In this document: in pieces, positions 45,479 to 53,400 of the stretch | Position numbering within the stretch: the stretch's first letter is position 1 | Layout of the letters: the number at the start of each line of letters is the position of its first letter | Origin: Hymenobacter sp. BT559 | GTDB taxonomy: Bacteria > Bacteroidota > Bacteroidia > Cytophagales > Hymenobacteraceae | Reading direction: 5' to 3' | DNA: 64,000 nt | NCBI RefSeq assembly: GCF_017571525.1 | Contig: NZ_JAGETY010000002.1 | Coordinates: forward strand, 186,001-250,000 | Program-made: the position numbers and the translations under genes | Notes under the pieces: generated by a model | Told to the model about the DNA's origin: nothing | Databases searched by the model: none | The model's input: only the letters and a program-made list of their open reading frames with translations

Positions 45479-46995
45479 TACTTTTTGATTTCCTTCAGTA
45501 CCTCGCCCGCTACCACCTGGCCCGAAATGAGCGAGGGCGGCACCCCCGGCCCCGGCACCGTCAGCTGGCCCGTAAAGTACAAGTTATCAACTTTCTTGCT
45601 CTTAAGCGTGGGTTTCAGAATGGCGGTCTGCTTTAGCGTATTGGCCAAGCCGTAGGCGTTGCCCTTAAACGAGTGATAATCGCTCACGAAGTCGCGGTGC
45701 GCATAGCTGCGCTTATACACCACGTGCTCCCGAATGGTGTGGCCGCAGTGCTTTTCCAGCCTATCCATCAGCAGGTTGTAATACTTTTCGCGAGTAGCCT
45801 CGGGGTCGGCGAGGTCGGGCGCCACCGGAATGAGCAAAAACAGGTTTTCCTGGCCCTCGGGGGCTACGGTGGGGTCGGTTTTGCTGGGTACCGAGGCGTA
45901 GAACAGCGGCCGGCTAGGCCATTGCGGCGCCTCATAAATCTCGTGGGCATGCCGGCTGAAATCCTCGTCAAAAAACAGATTATGGTGCAGCAGCTTTGCC
46001 AGCTTGCGGTTTACGCCCAGATAAAAGAGCAGCGACGAGGGCGCCATGGTGCGCGAATCCCAGTAAGCCGGCGAGTAGTGCCGGTGCTCGGGGGCTAGCA
46101 CCTGCTGCTCAATGTGGTGATAGTCAGCCCCGGCCACCACGGCGCTGGCCGGCCAGAAGCCACTGGCCGTGCGCACGCCGGTGGCATGGCCCTGTTCAAC
46201 CACGATTTCGCTTACCTGCTGGTTGTATTCGATTTTGACCCCTAGCTCCTCGGCCACGGCCACCATGCCGCGCACTATCTGGTGCATGCCCCCCTTAGGG
46301 TACCAGGTGCCGAGCGCGAGGTCGGCGTAGTTCATAAGCGAGTACAGGGCCGGCGTATTCTCGGGCGTGGCTCCCAGAAACAGTACCGGAAACTCGATGA
46401 GCTTGAGCAGCTTGGGATGGCTGAAAAACTTGCGCGCGTGCTTGGCCATGCTTTGCAGCAGGTCGAGCCGCACGGCGCCTTTCACGATTTCCCAGTCGAT
46501 AAACTCGGTAACCGAGCGGCTGGGCAGGTGCACAAATTTGTTGATGCCAACGTCATACTTGTACTTGGCCTGGGCCAGAAACTCGTCGAGCCGCGCGGCG
46601 CTGCCCGGCTCCAGGCTTTCAAAGAGTTGACGCAGGGCGGGCAGGCTAGCGGGGATATCCACCGCGTCGTCGCCCTCAAAAATCACCTGGTACGACGGGT
46701 CGAGGCGCACCAGCTCGTAGTAGTCGGCCACGCGCTTGCCAAAGCGCCGGAAGTACTGCTCAAACACATCGGGCATCCAGTACCAGCTAGGGCCCATGTC
46801 GAAGGTAAAGCCCTCAGCTTCAAACACCCGCGCCCGTCCACCGGGCCCGCTGTTCTTTTCGAGCAAGGTGACTTGCCAGCCAGCCTGCGCCAGCGTAGTA
46901 GCCGCCGCAAGGCCGGCAAAGCCTGCGCCGATAACAACGGCCGTGGGAGAAGCAGAAGAAGCCAACTGGGAATCTGACGAGGTTAAGTCTCGCAA
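45478..46995 (-). CDS. crtI: phytoene desaturase CrtI
   Basis: A 505-residue FAD enzyme converting phytoene to lycopene. The dinucleotide fold is VVIGAGFAGLAAATTLAQAG, followed by EKNSGPGGRARVFEAEGFTF. The C-terminal LTVPGPGVPPSLISGQVVAG is the bacterial CrtI signature. It is the first gene of the minus-strand crt operon. Lycopene cyclase (crtY) is not in the window, though crtW and crtZ need cyclised substrate. Confidence 0.96.
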   Translation of the reverse strand: MRDLTSSDSQLASSASPTAVVIGAGFAGLAAATTLAQAGWQVTLLEKNSGPGGRARVFEAEGFTFDMGPSWYWMPDVFEQYFRRFGKRVADYYELVRLDPSYQVIFEGDDAVDIPASLPALRQLFESLEPGSAARLDEFLAQAKYKYDVGINKFVHLPSRSVTEFIDWEIVKGAVRLDLLQSMAKHARKFFSHPKLLKLIEFPVLFLGATPENTPALYSLMNYADLALGTWYPKGGMHQIVRGMVAVAEELGVKIEYNQQVSEIVVEQGHATGVRTASGFWPASAVVAGADYHHIEQQVLAPEHRHYSPAYWDSRTMAPSSLLFYLGVNRKLAKLLHHNLFFDEDFSRHAHEIYEAPQWPSRPLFYASVPSKTDPTVAPEGQENLFLLIPVAPDLADPEATREKYYNLLMDRLEKHCGHTIREHVVYKRSYAHRDFVSDYHSFKGNAYGLANTLKQTAILKPTLKSKKVDNLYFTGQLTVPGPGVPPSLISGQVVAGEVLKEIKK

Positions 46996-47282
46996 GCTAC
47001 AATACGGCCCCGGACTTTGTTTGGGCAGGCTGCCAGCAGCCAGCGGCAGGCAATGGCCTTTTTGAGGGACTGAGGCGCGATTTTAAAACTCTTTTATATA
47101 TCGCATAAATCGTTCACAATCAAATTTATAAATACTAATCCATAATTCAGTCAAAGTCTGAGGGAAACAAGAATACGCTTGTTCGCGGCAGGGCCGACAG
47201 GCCACTTTTGACCTGGTCGCGCAGCATTGCCCAGCGGCCGGCCTCCCTGGCCCAATGCCCTACTCTCACACCTTTCTGAACT
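46996..47282. promoter_or_regulatory. divergent control region between crtI and the nitroreductase gene
   Basis: 287 bp, with an AT-rich centre (about 47085-47155). On the minus strand TAAATTTG (47128-47121) fits the -7 box for crtI, with a TTTG at 47155-47152 as a possible -33 element and a leader of about 120 bases. No exact box was seen for the plus-strand gene. The region is the natural place for the sigma factor and CarH-like regulator encoded at 50011-51649 to act. Confidence 0.5.
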
Positions 47283-48373
47283 ATGAAACGACGTACTTTT
47301 TTGTGGCAGGCCGCGCTCGGATTGGGCGCGGCTACGCTGGGGGCTAGCCGGGTCAGGGCGGCTGGCACCCCCGCGGCCGCCGGGGCCCGCTGGAGCCTGC
47401 TGCTCGACTACGCCCGCTGGTCGCCCTCACCGCATAACATTCAGCCCTGGCGCCTGCGGGTGCTCTCCGACACCGAGGCCGAGCTGTGCTACGACCCGGC
47501 CCGCCTGCTGCGCCACACCGACCCTAGCTCGTGCTTCACCATCATCGGGCTGGCCATGTTTATCGAAAGCCTGCGCGTGGCGGCCGCGCCACTCGGCTAC
47601 CACCTGGCGGCGGAGCACGCCCCCGAGGCCCAACTCAACTACACCGCTACCACGCCCCAGCTCTTTGCCACGCTGCGCCTCACGCCGGGCGCCCAGCCTG
47701 CCCCCAACCGCGAGCTGCTGAAGTGGCGCCGCACCGCTCGCCACGCTTACGATGGCCGCCCCGTGGCTACCGCCGTGCAACAGCGGCTAGGGCAGTTGGC
47801 GGCCCAGCACGGCCACCAGCTCTGCTTTTCCGACGACCCGGCGATGGTCGATTTCATTCTCGACCTCAACCGCCAGACGCTCTTTGCCGACCTTGATGAG
47901 CCGGCCAACCGCCAGGAGCTTAGCCAATGGATTCGGACTACCGACGCGCAGGCCGAGCAGCAGAAGGATGGCCTCTGGAACCGCTGCATGGGCTTTTCGG
48001 GCCGGCTCATGCACAATTTCTTCTTCCACAGCGAGCGCTTTCGCAGCCCCTGGAAGCGGGCGGTGCTGGGCAAAGTGTATAGACATAGCATGCACGGTAC
48101 GACCACCACGGCGTGGCTGCAAGGGCCCTTCGCCACGCGCGCCGACTGGGGGCCGGCACCCTTATGCAACGCCTGTGGCTCGAAATGACCCGGCTCGAGG
48201 TGTACCTGCACCCCTTTGGCTCGGTGGTCACCAACGCGGCGGCTCATCAGCAATTTCTCTCTAAAATCGGGGCTAGCCCCACTGACCAGCCCCTCTGGCT
48301 GCTGGTGCGCCTGGGCTACAGTACCGAGCCGCCCCGCAGTTTGCGCCTCACTCCTAGCGACTTACTTCTATGA
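47283..48373 (+). pseudogene. Tat-exported nitroreductase-family protein, frameshifted
   Basis: The N-terminal frame (47283-48188) starts with a twin-arginine signal (MKRRTFLWQAALGLGAATLG), then an Acg-like nitroreductase core (ARWSPSPHNIQPWRLRVL, KWRRTARHAYDGRPV). It stops early after a run of five G at 48148-48152. The +1 frame continues the family's conserved end (MQRLWLEMTRLEVYLHPFGS) to 48373, where TGA overlaps the next ATG as ATGA. Restoring one base joins both into about 363 residues. Sequencing error, phase variation or recent inactivation are all possible. Such proteins bind FMN. Confidence 0.75.
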
Positions 48374-49890
48374 AAACCTCCTTGAAAACCTACCCCGTGC
48401 TGGCACTGGTGCGCCTGCTGGCCGCCTGGCGCCATCTGCTGGAATTGCGCCACAGCACGATGGTCCTGCTTTTTCTCCCTCACATGGAGGCGCTGCGCTG
48501 GAACATCGGCAAATGGAAGGCCCTAGCGGTGTTTGAAGCGGCGAGGCGGGGCACGCCGGCTTACCGTCAATTTCTGGCCAGCCAGGGGGCTATCGGGGTG
48601 CGGTTTAGGGGCCTTGTGCCCGACCTCAGCCTGGTGCCCATCATGGACAAGGAAAACTACGTGAAGCCCTACTCCATTGCGGCTCGCTGCCGCGGCGGGC
48701 GTGTGCCGGCCCAGGGCGTTATCATTGACGAGTCGTCGGGCAGCAGCGGCGTGCCCACCAACTGGGTGCGTGGCAAGGCCGAGCGCCTGGCCAACAAGCG
48801 CATGCTGGAGTTTGGGCTCACCCGGCTGGTAGGGCCGGGGCCGCATTTCGTAATCAATGCGTTTGCGATGGGGCCCTGGGCCACGGGCGTTAATATCACG
48901 ATGGGCCTCACCGACGTGGCCATACTGAAATCGACCGGACCCGACGTGCCCAAAATCGCGGCCACGCTGCAGTTTTTCGGCCCTAGCCACCGCTACCTCA
49001 TCCTGGGCTACCCGCCGTTTCTGAAGCTGTTGGTAGACACGGCGGGCCTCAATTGGACCGACTACGACGTATGCATGATTTACGGCGGCGAAGGCATCAG
49101 CGAGTTGATGCGAGGCTACCTGCTGGCCCACGGCATCCGGCGGGTGTATGGCTCGCTGGGGGCCAGCGACCTGGAGCTGAACATCGGGGCCGAAAACGAC
49201 TTCACCATCGGGCTGCGCCGGGAGCTGCTGCGCCGGCCGGCGTTGGCTAGCCGGCTGCTCAAGTTTCCGGGCGCGGTGCCGGTAGTATTTCAGTTCAACC
49301 CCGCCGACTTTCACCTCGAAACCACACCCGAGGGCGAGCTGCTGGTCACGTTGTGCCGGCCCGACTACCTCTCACCCAAAATCCGGTACAACCTCCACGA
49401 CCGCGCCCAGATTATTCGCTTTCCCGAGCTCAAGCGCCTGCTGCACAACTGCGGCCTGCGCCCCGAAGACCTGGCTCTCGAATATTCCGACCTGCCCATT
49501 TTGCTGCACTACGGCCGCGCCGACATGGCCGTGGCGTACTTCGGCTGCAAGGTGTCGCCGCCCGATGTGCAGGAAGCCCTGCTAGCCGTGCCCGAGCTGG
49601 CCGAGCGCGTCACATCCTTCACGCTTTTCACCAGCGAGGGCGCCCAGGCCGACAAGCAGCTGCGGGTGTGCTTCGAGCTGGCCGAGCGCCAGCCGCTGCA
49701 CCTACGCCACGACGACACGCTCAATAACTTGTTCTTCAGCGAGCTACGCCGCATCAACCAGGACTTTCGCGAGTCGTGGCGCATGGTGCCCGCCGAGCAG
49801 CGGCCCCACATCGAGTTCTATCCCTTCCACACTGGTCCTTTTCAGGGTGAAGACATCCACATCAAGCGCCGGTATATTCAGGCGGCTTAG
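48370..49890 (+). CDS. PaaK/CoF synthetase-like adenylate-forming enzyme
   Basis: A 506-residue member of the ANL superfamily of the phenylacetate-CoA ligase type. The phosphate-binding loop is DESSGSSGVPTNWVRG, the adenylate region contains IYGGEGISELMRGYL and YGSLGASDLELNIG, and a C-terminal lid follows. The N-terminus contains hydrophobic segments, so it may be membrane-associated. It is coupled to the nitroreductase gene by an ATGA overlap. The carboxylate it activates is unknown. Confidence 0.75.
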   Translation: MKTSLKTYPVLALVRLLAAWRHLLELRHSTMVLLFLPHMEALRWNIGKWKALAVFEAARRGTPAYRQFLASQGAIGVRFRGLVPDLSLVPIMDKENYVKPYSIAARCRGGRVPAQGVIIDESSGSSGVPTNWVRGKAERLANKRMLEFGLTRLVGPGPHFVINAFAMGPWATGVNITMGLTDVAILKSTGPDVPKIAATLQFFGPSHRYLILGYPPFLKLLVDTAGLNWTDYDVCMIYGGEGISELMRGYLLAHGIRRVYGSLGASDLELNIGAENDFTIGLRRELLRRPALASRLLKFPGAVPVVFQFNPADFHLETTPEGELLVTLCRPDYLSPKIRYNLHDRAQIIRFPELKRLLHNCGLRPEDLALEYSDLPILLHYGRADMAVAYFGCKVSPPDVQEALLAVPELAERVTSFTLFTSEGAQADKQLRVCFELAERQPLHLRHDDTLNNLFFSELRRINQDFRESWRMVPAEQRPHIEFYPFHTGPFQGEDIHIKRRYIQAA

Positions 49891-49950
49891 TACGACGCCA
49901 TGTCAGGGCGAAACCTTATTAGCTAGGGTAACTAATCAGACCCTACAACG

Positions 49951-49994
49951 AAAAACGCCCGCCGCTTCCGAACAGGAAACGACGGGCGTTTTTT
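49951..49994. terminator. bidirectional terminator
   Basis: AAAACGCCCG (49952-49961) pairs with CGGGCGTTTTTT (49983-49994). It separates the convergent adenylate-forming gene and the ECF sigma gene. Confidence 0.85.
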
Positions 49995-50010
49995 AAGCTT
50001 ATGCAGGCGC

Positions 50011-50565
50011 TTAGTCCTCAGCTAGTTCCGCCTCGACACCAGCGCGGTCGGCGCCAGCGGGGGCATATACTTTAAGAGCGGCTTTGAGGTCCTTGCGGGC
50101 AATGTGAATGCGGTTTTTCACGGTGCCAATCGGAATTTGCAGCTTCTCGGCAATTTCGAGGTACTTGTAGCCGATGTAGTACATCATGAAGGGCGTGCGG
50201 TAGTCGGTGCCCAGGCTAGCGATGGCCTCGTTGATGTCACGCACCACAAAATCGGTGGTAGCGCCGTTGTGCGTGATGTAGTTCTCATCGGTGTTAAAGT
50301 ACTGAAAGTACTCCGTCGAGTCGATGTTCGAGCTACGCTTGGTAATCTTGTTATAATTGTTAATGAAGGTGTTGCGCATGATGGTGTACAACCACGCCTT
50401 CAAGTTGGTACCCGCTTTAAACTTGTCCTTGTTGAGCAGCGCCTTCAGCAACGTTTCCTGAACCAGGTCTTTCGCGTCATCCGCATCGCGGGTGAGGTTC
50501 ATGGCCACGGGGCGGAGCGAGGACGATATTTTCTGCACTTGGGAGGTGAATTCCAGAGAAGTCAT
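50011..50565 (-). CDS. ECF sigma factor of the carotenoid region
   Basis: The start at 50565 (MTSLEFTSQVQKISSS) is chosen because a TATCTTTG -7 box (50604-50597) lies inside the longer frame starting at 50610. The product is 184 residues, with sigma region 2 (DADDAKDLVQETLLKALLNK, NLKAWLYTIMRNTFINNYNK) and region 4 (TPFMMYYIGYKYLEIAEKLQ, PIGTVKNRIHIARKDL). No anti-sigma gene is adjacent. Its position beside a CarH-like regulator and crtZ suggests control of pigment genes, as in CarQ-like circuits. That role is inferred. Confidence 0.88.
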   Translation of the reverse strand: MTSLEFTSQVQKISSSLRPVAMNLTRDADDAKDLVQETLLKALLNKDKFKAGTNLKAWLYTIMRNTFINNYNKITKRSSNIDSTEYFQYFNTDENYITHNGATTDFVVRDINEAIASLGTDYRTPFMMYYIGYKYLEIAEKLQIPIGTVKNRIHIARKDLKAALKVYAPAGADRAGVEAELAED

Positions 50566-50596
50566 ATTGTAGAAGGGTTCGTAGCAGAATCTTAAA

Positions 50597-50604
50597 CAAA
50601 GATA
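50597..50604 (-). promoter_or_regulatory. -7 box of the ECF sigma gene
   Basis: TATCTTTG on the minus strand, 31 bp before the ATG at 50565. It matches TAnnTTTG. No clear TTTG -33 box is seen at the expected distance, which would fit an activated promoter. Confidence 0.6.
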
Positions 50605-50728
50605 GACCACTAGTAGGAAATCCGGTTCGCTCCCCGGTTCTTTTCTCCACTTTAATGCCCTAGCCAGCTAGCCCCGCTAGGGCCTTCCCGTGTACGTACA
50701 ACGGTAGCACGCAGTCGATGGTGGAGCT

Positions 50729-51649
50729 TTATTTTTCTATTAATTCCCCCTCAACTGGCTGATTAACAAACGGAATTAAATCACGAAACTCGTGCAGGCA
50801 GGCTAGCGGCAGGCAGCCGTCGGGCAGGCCAGTCGCCTGCACGGCCATCGACCCGAATAAAACCACCGCCGCCTTGGGGCATTGGGCCCGCAGCTCGTCG
50901 GCAAAGGCCTTGAGTTGGTTGCGCGCCGGCGCAGTTGTGAGCACGGTGGCCAGCACATTGGGCTTAAAGGCCTGCGCGGCCGCCACTACGTCGGCCAGCG
51001 GCAGGTTGGGGCCCAGGTATAGCACCTGCCGGCCGCGGGCGCGCAGGGCGTAATTCATGAACAGCAAGGACAGCTCCTGCCACTCGCCCTCTGGCAGAAA
51101 GAGTAGCCAGCGCGGCGCATCGGCCTGCGAGAGCGGAATGAGCGGCAGGGCATCAGCCGAGGCCATCAGCTCTTGGCGCAGTAGCTGGCCTACCAAGCGC
51201 TCCTGGGCTAGGCTGAGCGAGCCGGCCTTCCACGACACGGCCAGGCGCTGCAGCAGCGGGTAGCCTAGCCGCAACAGGGTTTCTTCGGTGCCCAGCTCCT
51301 CCACGGCTTGGTCAAACAGGCGGTGCAGGCCCGGCTCATCGAGGTCGAGCGTGGCGGCGAGCAGGGCGTTGAGGCGCGGGCCATCGGCGGGCTTCACCTC
51401 ATTGCAGAGGGCTAGCGCGGCGGCCTGGCACTCCTCCTCGCTCAGGCGCACTACCTGCGAGATGCGCTGGCCGCGACTGCAGAGCGTAGCCACGTTGAGC
51501 AGCCGGCGCAGGTCGGCCTCGCCGTAGGTCCGGATATTTGTCGTAGTACGACTGGGTTTCAGCAGGTTGTAGCGCTGCTCCCAGATGCGAATGGTGTGCG
51601 CCTTCACGCCGGAAAGCTGCTCCAAATCGCTGATAGAATAATGAGCCAC
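50729..51649 (-). CDS. CarH/LitR-like MerR regulator lacking B12 ligands
   Basis: A 306-residue protein. The MerR DNA-binding domain occupies residues 3-70 (YSISDLEQLSGVKAHTIRIW). A CarH-type helical bundle and a Rossmann cobalamin-binding-like domain follow (QVLYLGPNLPLADVVAAAQA). The two B12 signatures are altered: W-x9-EH reads W140...E150-Arg151, and E-x-H-x-x-G reads E189-W-Q191-E-L-S194, so the cobalt-ligand His is Gln. It probably responds to another signal or none. The neighbour upstream is crtZ, and downstream is the ECF sigma gene. Confidence 0.85.
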   Translation of the reverse strand: MAHYSISDLEQLSGVKAHTIRIWEQRYNLLKPSRTTTNIRTYGEADLRRLLNVATLCSRGQRISQVVRLSEEECQAAALALCNEVKPADGPRLNALLAATLDLDEPGLHRLFDQAVEELGTEETLLRLGYPLLQRLAVSWKAGSLSLAQERLVGQLLRQELMASADALPLIPLSQADAPRWLLFLPEGEWQELSLLFMNYALRARGRQVLYLGPNLPLADVVAAAQAFKPNVLATVLTTAPARNQLKAFADELRAQCPKAAVVLFGSMAVQATGLPDGCLPLACLHEFRDLIPFVNQPVEGELIEK

Positions 51650-51803
51650 CGTGTTTTCTGTTGGAAAGGATAGACAAGATTCCCGCCGCAGACCGGGCAG
51701 CCTGCGGCGGGAGACGCATAATTTAATACTTATACCTAACTAAGTAACCTCAACACGTTTCCTGAACTTACTAATTCGGAAGCCCTTCAAATAGTTTGCC
51801 AGC

Positions 51804-52298
51804 CTAGGCCTGCGCGGGCGCACTCTGCGCCTTGCGGGCAGCCTGCTGGCGGGCTAGCCGCAGGTATTTGGGCGATACCCAGAGCAAGCCAAATTCTTCG
51901 GAATGGTCGCGGCCCTGCGTTTTGTGGTGCATTTTGTGGGCCATGTTGAGGGCTCGCAAATACACACTATCTGTTTTTTTCCAAAAAGGCAGCCGGCCGT
52001 GAATGAGGCCATCGTGCACAAAAAAATACACTGTGCCGTAGGCCGCAATGCCTACGCCCACCCAAAACCACCAGCGGGCGCCGTTCTCGCCGGTCATAAA
52101 CAGCACCGCCGATAGTATTCCATAAATCACAAAAAACCAGTCGTTGCGCTCAAACGGGCGCGGGCTGGGCCGCACGTGGTGCGAGCGGTGCAGTACCCAC
52201 AGCGGCCCGTGCTGCACGTATTTGTGCATAAACCACGCCCAAAACTCCATAAAGGCAAACGTGGCGAGGGTGACGGCGAGGGCAGAAAAAAGATTCAT
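51804..52298 (-). CDS. crtZ: beta-carotene hydroxylase CrtZ
   Basis: A 164-residue integral membrane di-iron hydroxylase of the fatty-acid hydroxylase superfamily. Histidine motifs are HKYVQH, HRSHH, and HDGLIHGRLPF with MAHKMHHKTQGRDHSEEFG. It adds the 3-hydroxyl groups of zeaxanthin or astaxanthin. It heads a minus-strand stretch crtZ - MerR - sigma with gaps of about 155 bp, some 4.8 kb from crtI, so the pathway is split over two transcription units. Confidence 0.93.
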   Translation of the reverse strand: MNLFSALAVTLATFAFMEFWAWFMHKYVQHGPLWVLHRSHHVRPSPRPFERNDWFFVIYGILSAVLFMTGENGARWWFWVGVGIAAYGTVYFFVHDGLIHGRLPFWKKTDSVYLRALNMAHKMHHKTQGRDHSEEFGLLWVSPKYLRLARQQAARKAQSAPAQA

Positions 52299-52312
52299 AT
52301 ACTAAGTCGTCT

Positions 52313-52405
52313 GTCATTGCGAGCGCAGCGCGGCAATCTTTCTTTGTCGCTAGGGGTACTAATCCAACGATTAAGGAAAGATTGCCGCGCTGCGCTCGCA
52401 ATGAC
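52313..52405. repeat. palindrome, GTCATTGCGAGCGCAGCGCG type
   Basis: A perfect 30-bp inverted repeat (52313-52342 and 52376-52405) around a 33-base loop containing CTAGGGG. It is located between the 5' end of crtZ and the 3' end of the enoyl-CoA hydratase gene. Elements of the same look are common in Bacteroidota genomes. Confidence 0.85.
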
Positions 52406-52425
52406 AAGAACTAGGTGACTGTGAG

Positions 52426-53232
52426 CTACCAGTCTATCTTCTCTTTGTTTAAGAACGCGGCGATGCCGCGGCGGCAGTCGTCGGAAGCGCGAGCGGCGGC
52501 GTTGCGCTCGGCGGCGTAGCGCAGGCCATCTTCCAGGGCCAGTTCGGGCAGGCGAGCGAGTATTTCCTTGGTGATTTCGATGCTGTGGCCCGAGTTTTCG
52601 CGGGCTAGCCGCAGGGCGTAGGTGCGCACGGTTTCGGCCAGCTTGTCTTTTTCGGCAATGAACGTAATCAGCCCGTAGTCAAGGGCTTGCTGCGCCGTAA
52701 TGGTGTCGCCGCTTAGCAGCAGCTGTTTGGTGCGCGCCTCGCCAATGCGACGCAGCAAAAACACGCTCACCACAGCGGGCAGAAAGCCAATCTTGACCTC
52801 GGTGTAGCCAAACTTGGCTTCGGGCACGGCAAAGGTGATGTCGCACAAAGCGGCCAGGCCGCAGCCGCCGGCTAGGGCATGCCCCTGCACCTGCCCGATT
52901 ACGAGCTTCTTACCAGTATAAATCTGGTGAAAAAGCTGCATGAGGTGCGTGCTGTCGGCCAGGTTTTCCTGGTACGTATTCTCTTGCAGCTCTTGCAGAT
53001 ACTTGAGGTCGGCCCCGGCGCAAAATACGTCGCCAGCGGCGCGCAGGATGATGACTTTCACGTTATCATCAGCCTCGGCCTGCTCGAAGGCTTGTTTGAG
53101 CTCCGTCACCACATTGGCACTGAGCGCATTGCGCTTGGCCGGGCGGTTGAGCGTGATGTAGGCCAGGCGGTCCTGCACTTCGTAGAGCAGAAAGCGCAGC
53201 GTGTCCAGTTCCGGGGTAGGGTAATCAGTCAT
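52426..53232 (-). CDS. enoyl-CoA hydratase/isomerase family protein
   Basis: The start at 53232 (MTDYPTPELD) is preferred to 53250. The 268-residue crotonase-fold protein has AYITLNRPAKRNALS, the oxyanion-hole segment GDVFCAGADLKYLQ and GHALAGGCGLAALCD. The catalytic acidic residue region reads AKFGYTEVKIGFLPAVVS, typical of the hydratase/methylglutaconyl-CoA hydratase group. It acts in fatty-acid or branched-chain amino-acid breakdown. The precise substrate is not evident. Confidence 0.88.
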   Translation of the reverse strand: MTDYPTPELDTLRFLLYEVQDRLAYITLNRPAKRNALSANVVTELKQAFEQAEADDNVKVIILRAAGDVFCAGADLKYLQELQENTYQENLADSTHLMQLFHQIYTGKKLVIGQVQGHALAGGCGLAALCDITFAVPEAKFGYTEVKIGFLPAVVSVFLLRRIGEARTKQLLLSGDTITAQQALDYGLITFIAEKDKLAETVRTYALRLARENSGHSIEITKEILARLPELALEDGLRYAAERNAAARASDDCRRGIAAFLNKEKIDW

Positions 53233-53344
53233 AATAAATAAATACGGCAAAAGCCGCTGCCCAGATTAAACGGCCCAAGTTAGGGCGATATTTCAAAGAC
53301 TCGCTGTGCTAGGGAGAATGGTTGCTTTCGGGTGGTGTTGGGCA

Positions 53345-53400
53345 TGAAGTTACCGCAGAGGTGCGCGGAGGGAAAGCGCGGAGGTTCGCTGAGTCGTTCA
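53345..53400. repeat. CGCAGAGG/CGCTGAGTCGTTC element at the 3' end of comEC
   Basis: Related to 15013-15068: GAAGTT-CCGCAGAGG at one end and CGCTGAGTCGTTC at the other. Its right end overlaps the comEC stop codon (TGA on the minus strand at 53400-53398). Confidence 0.6.
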
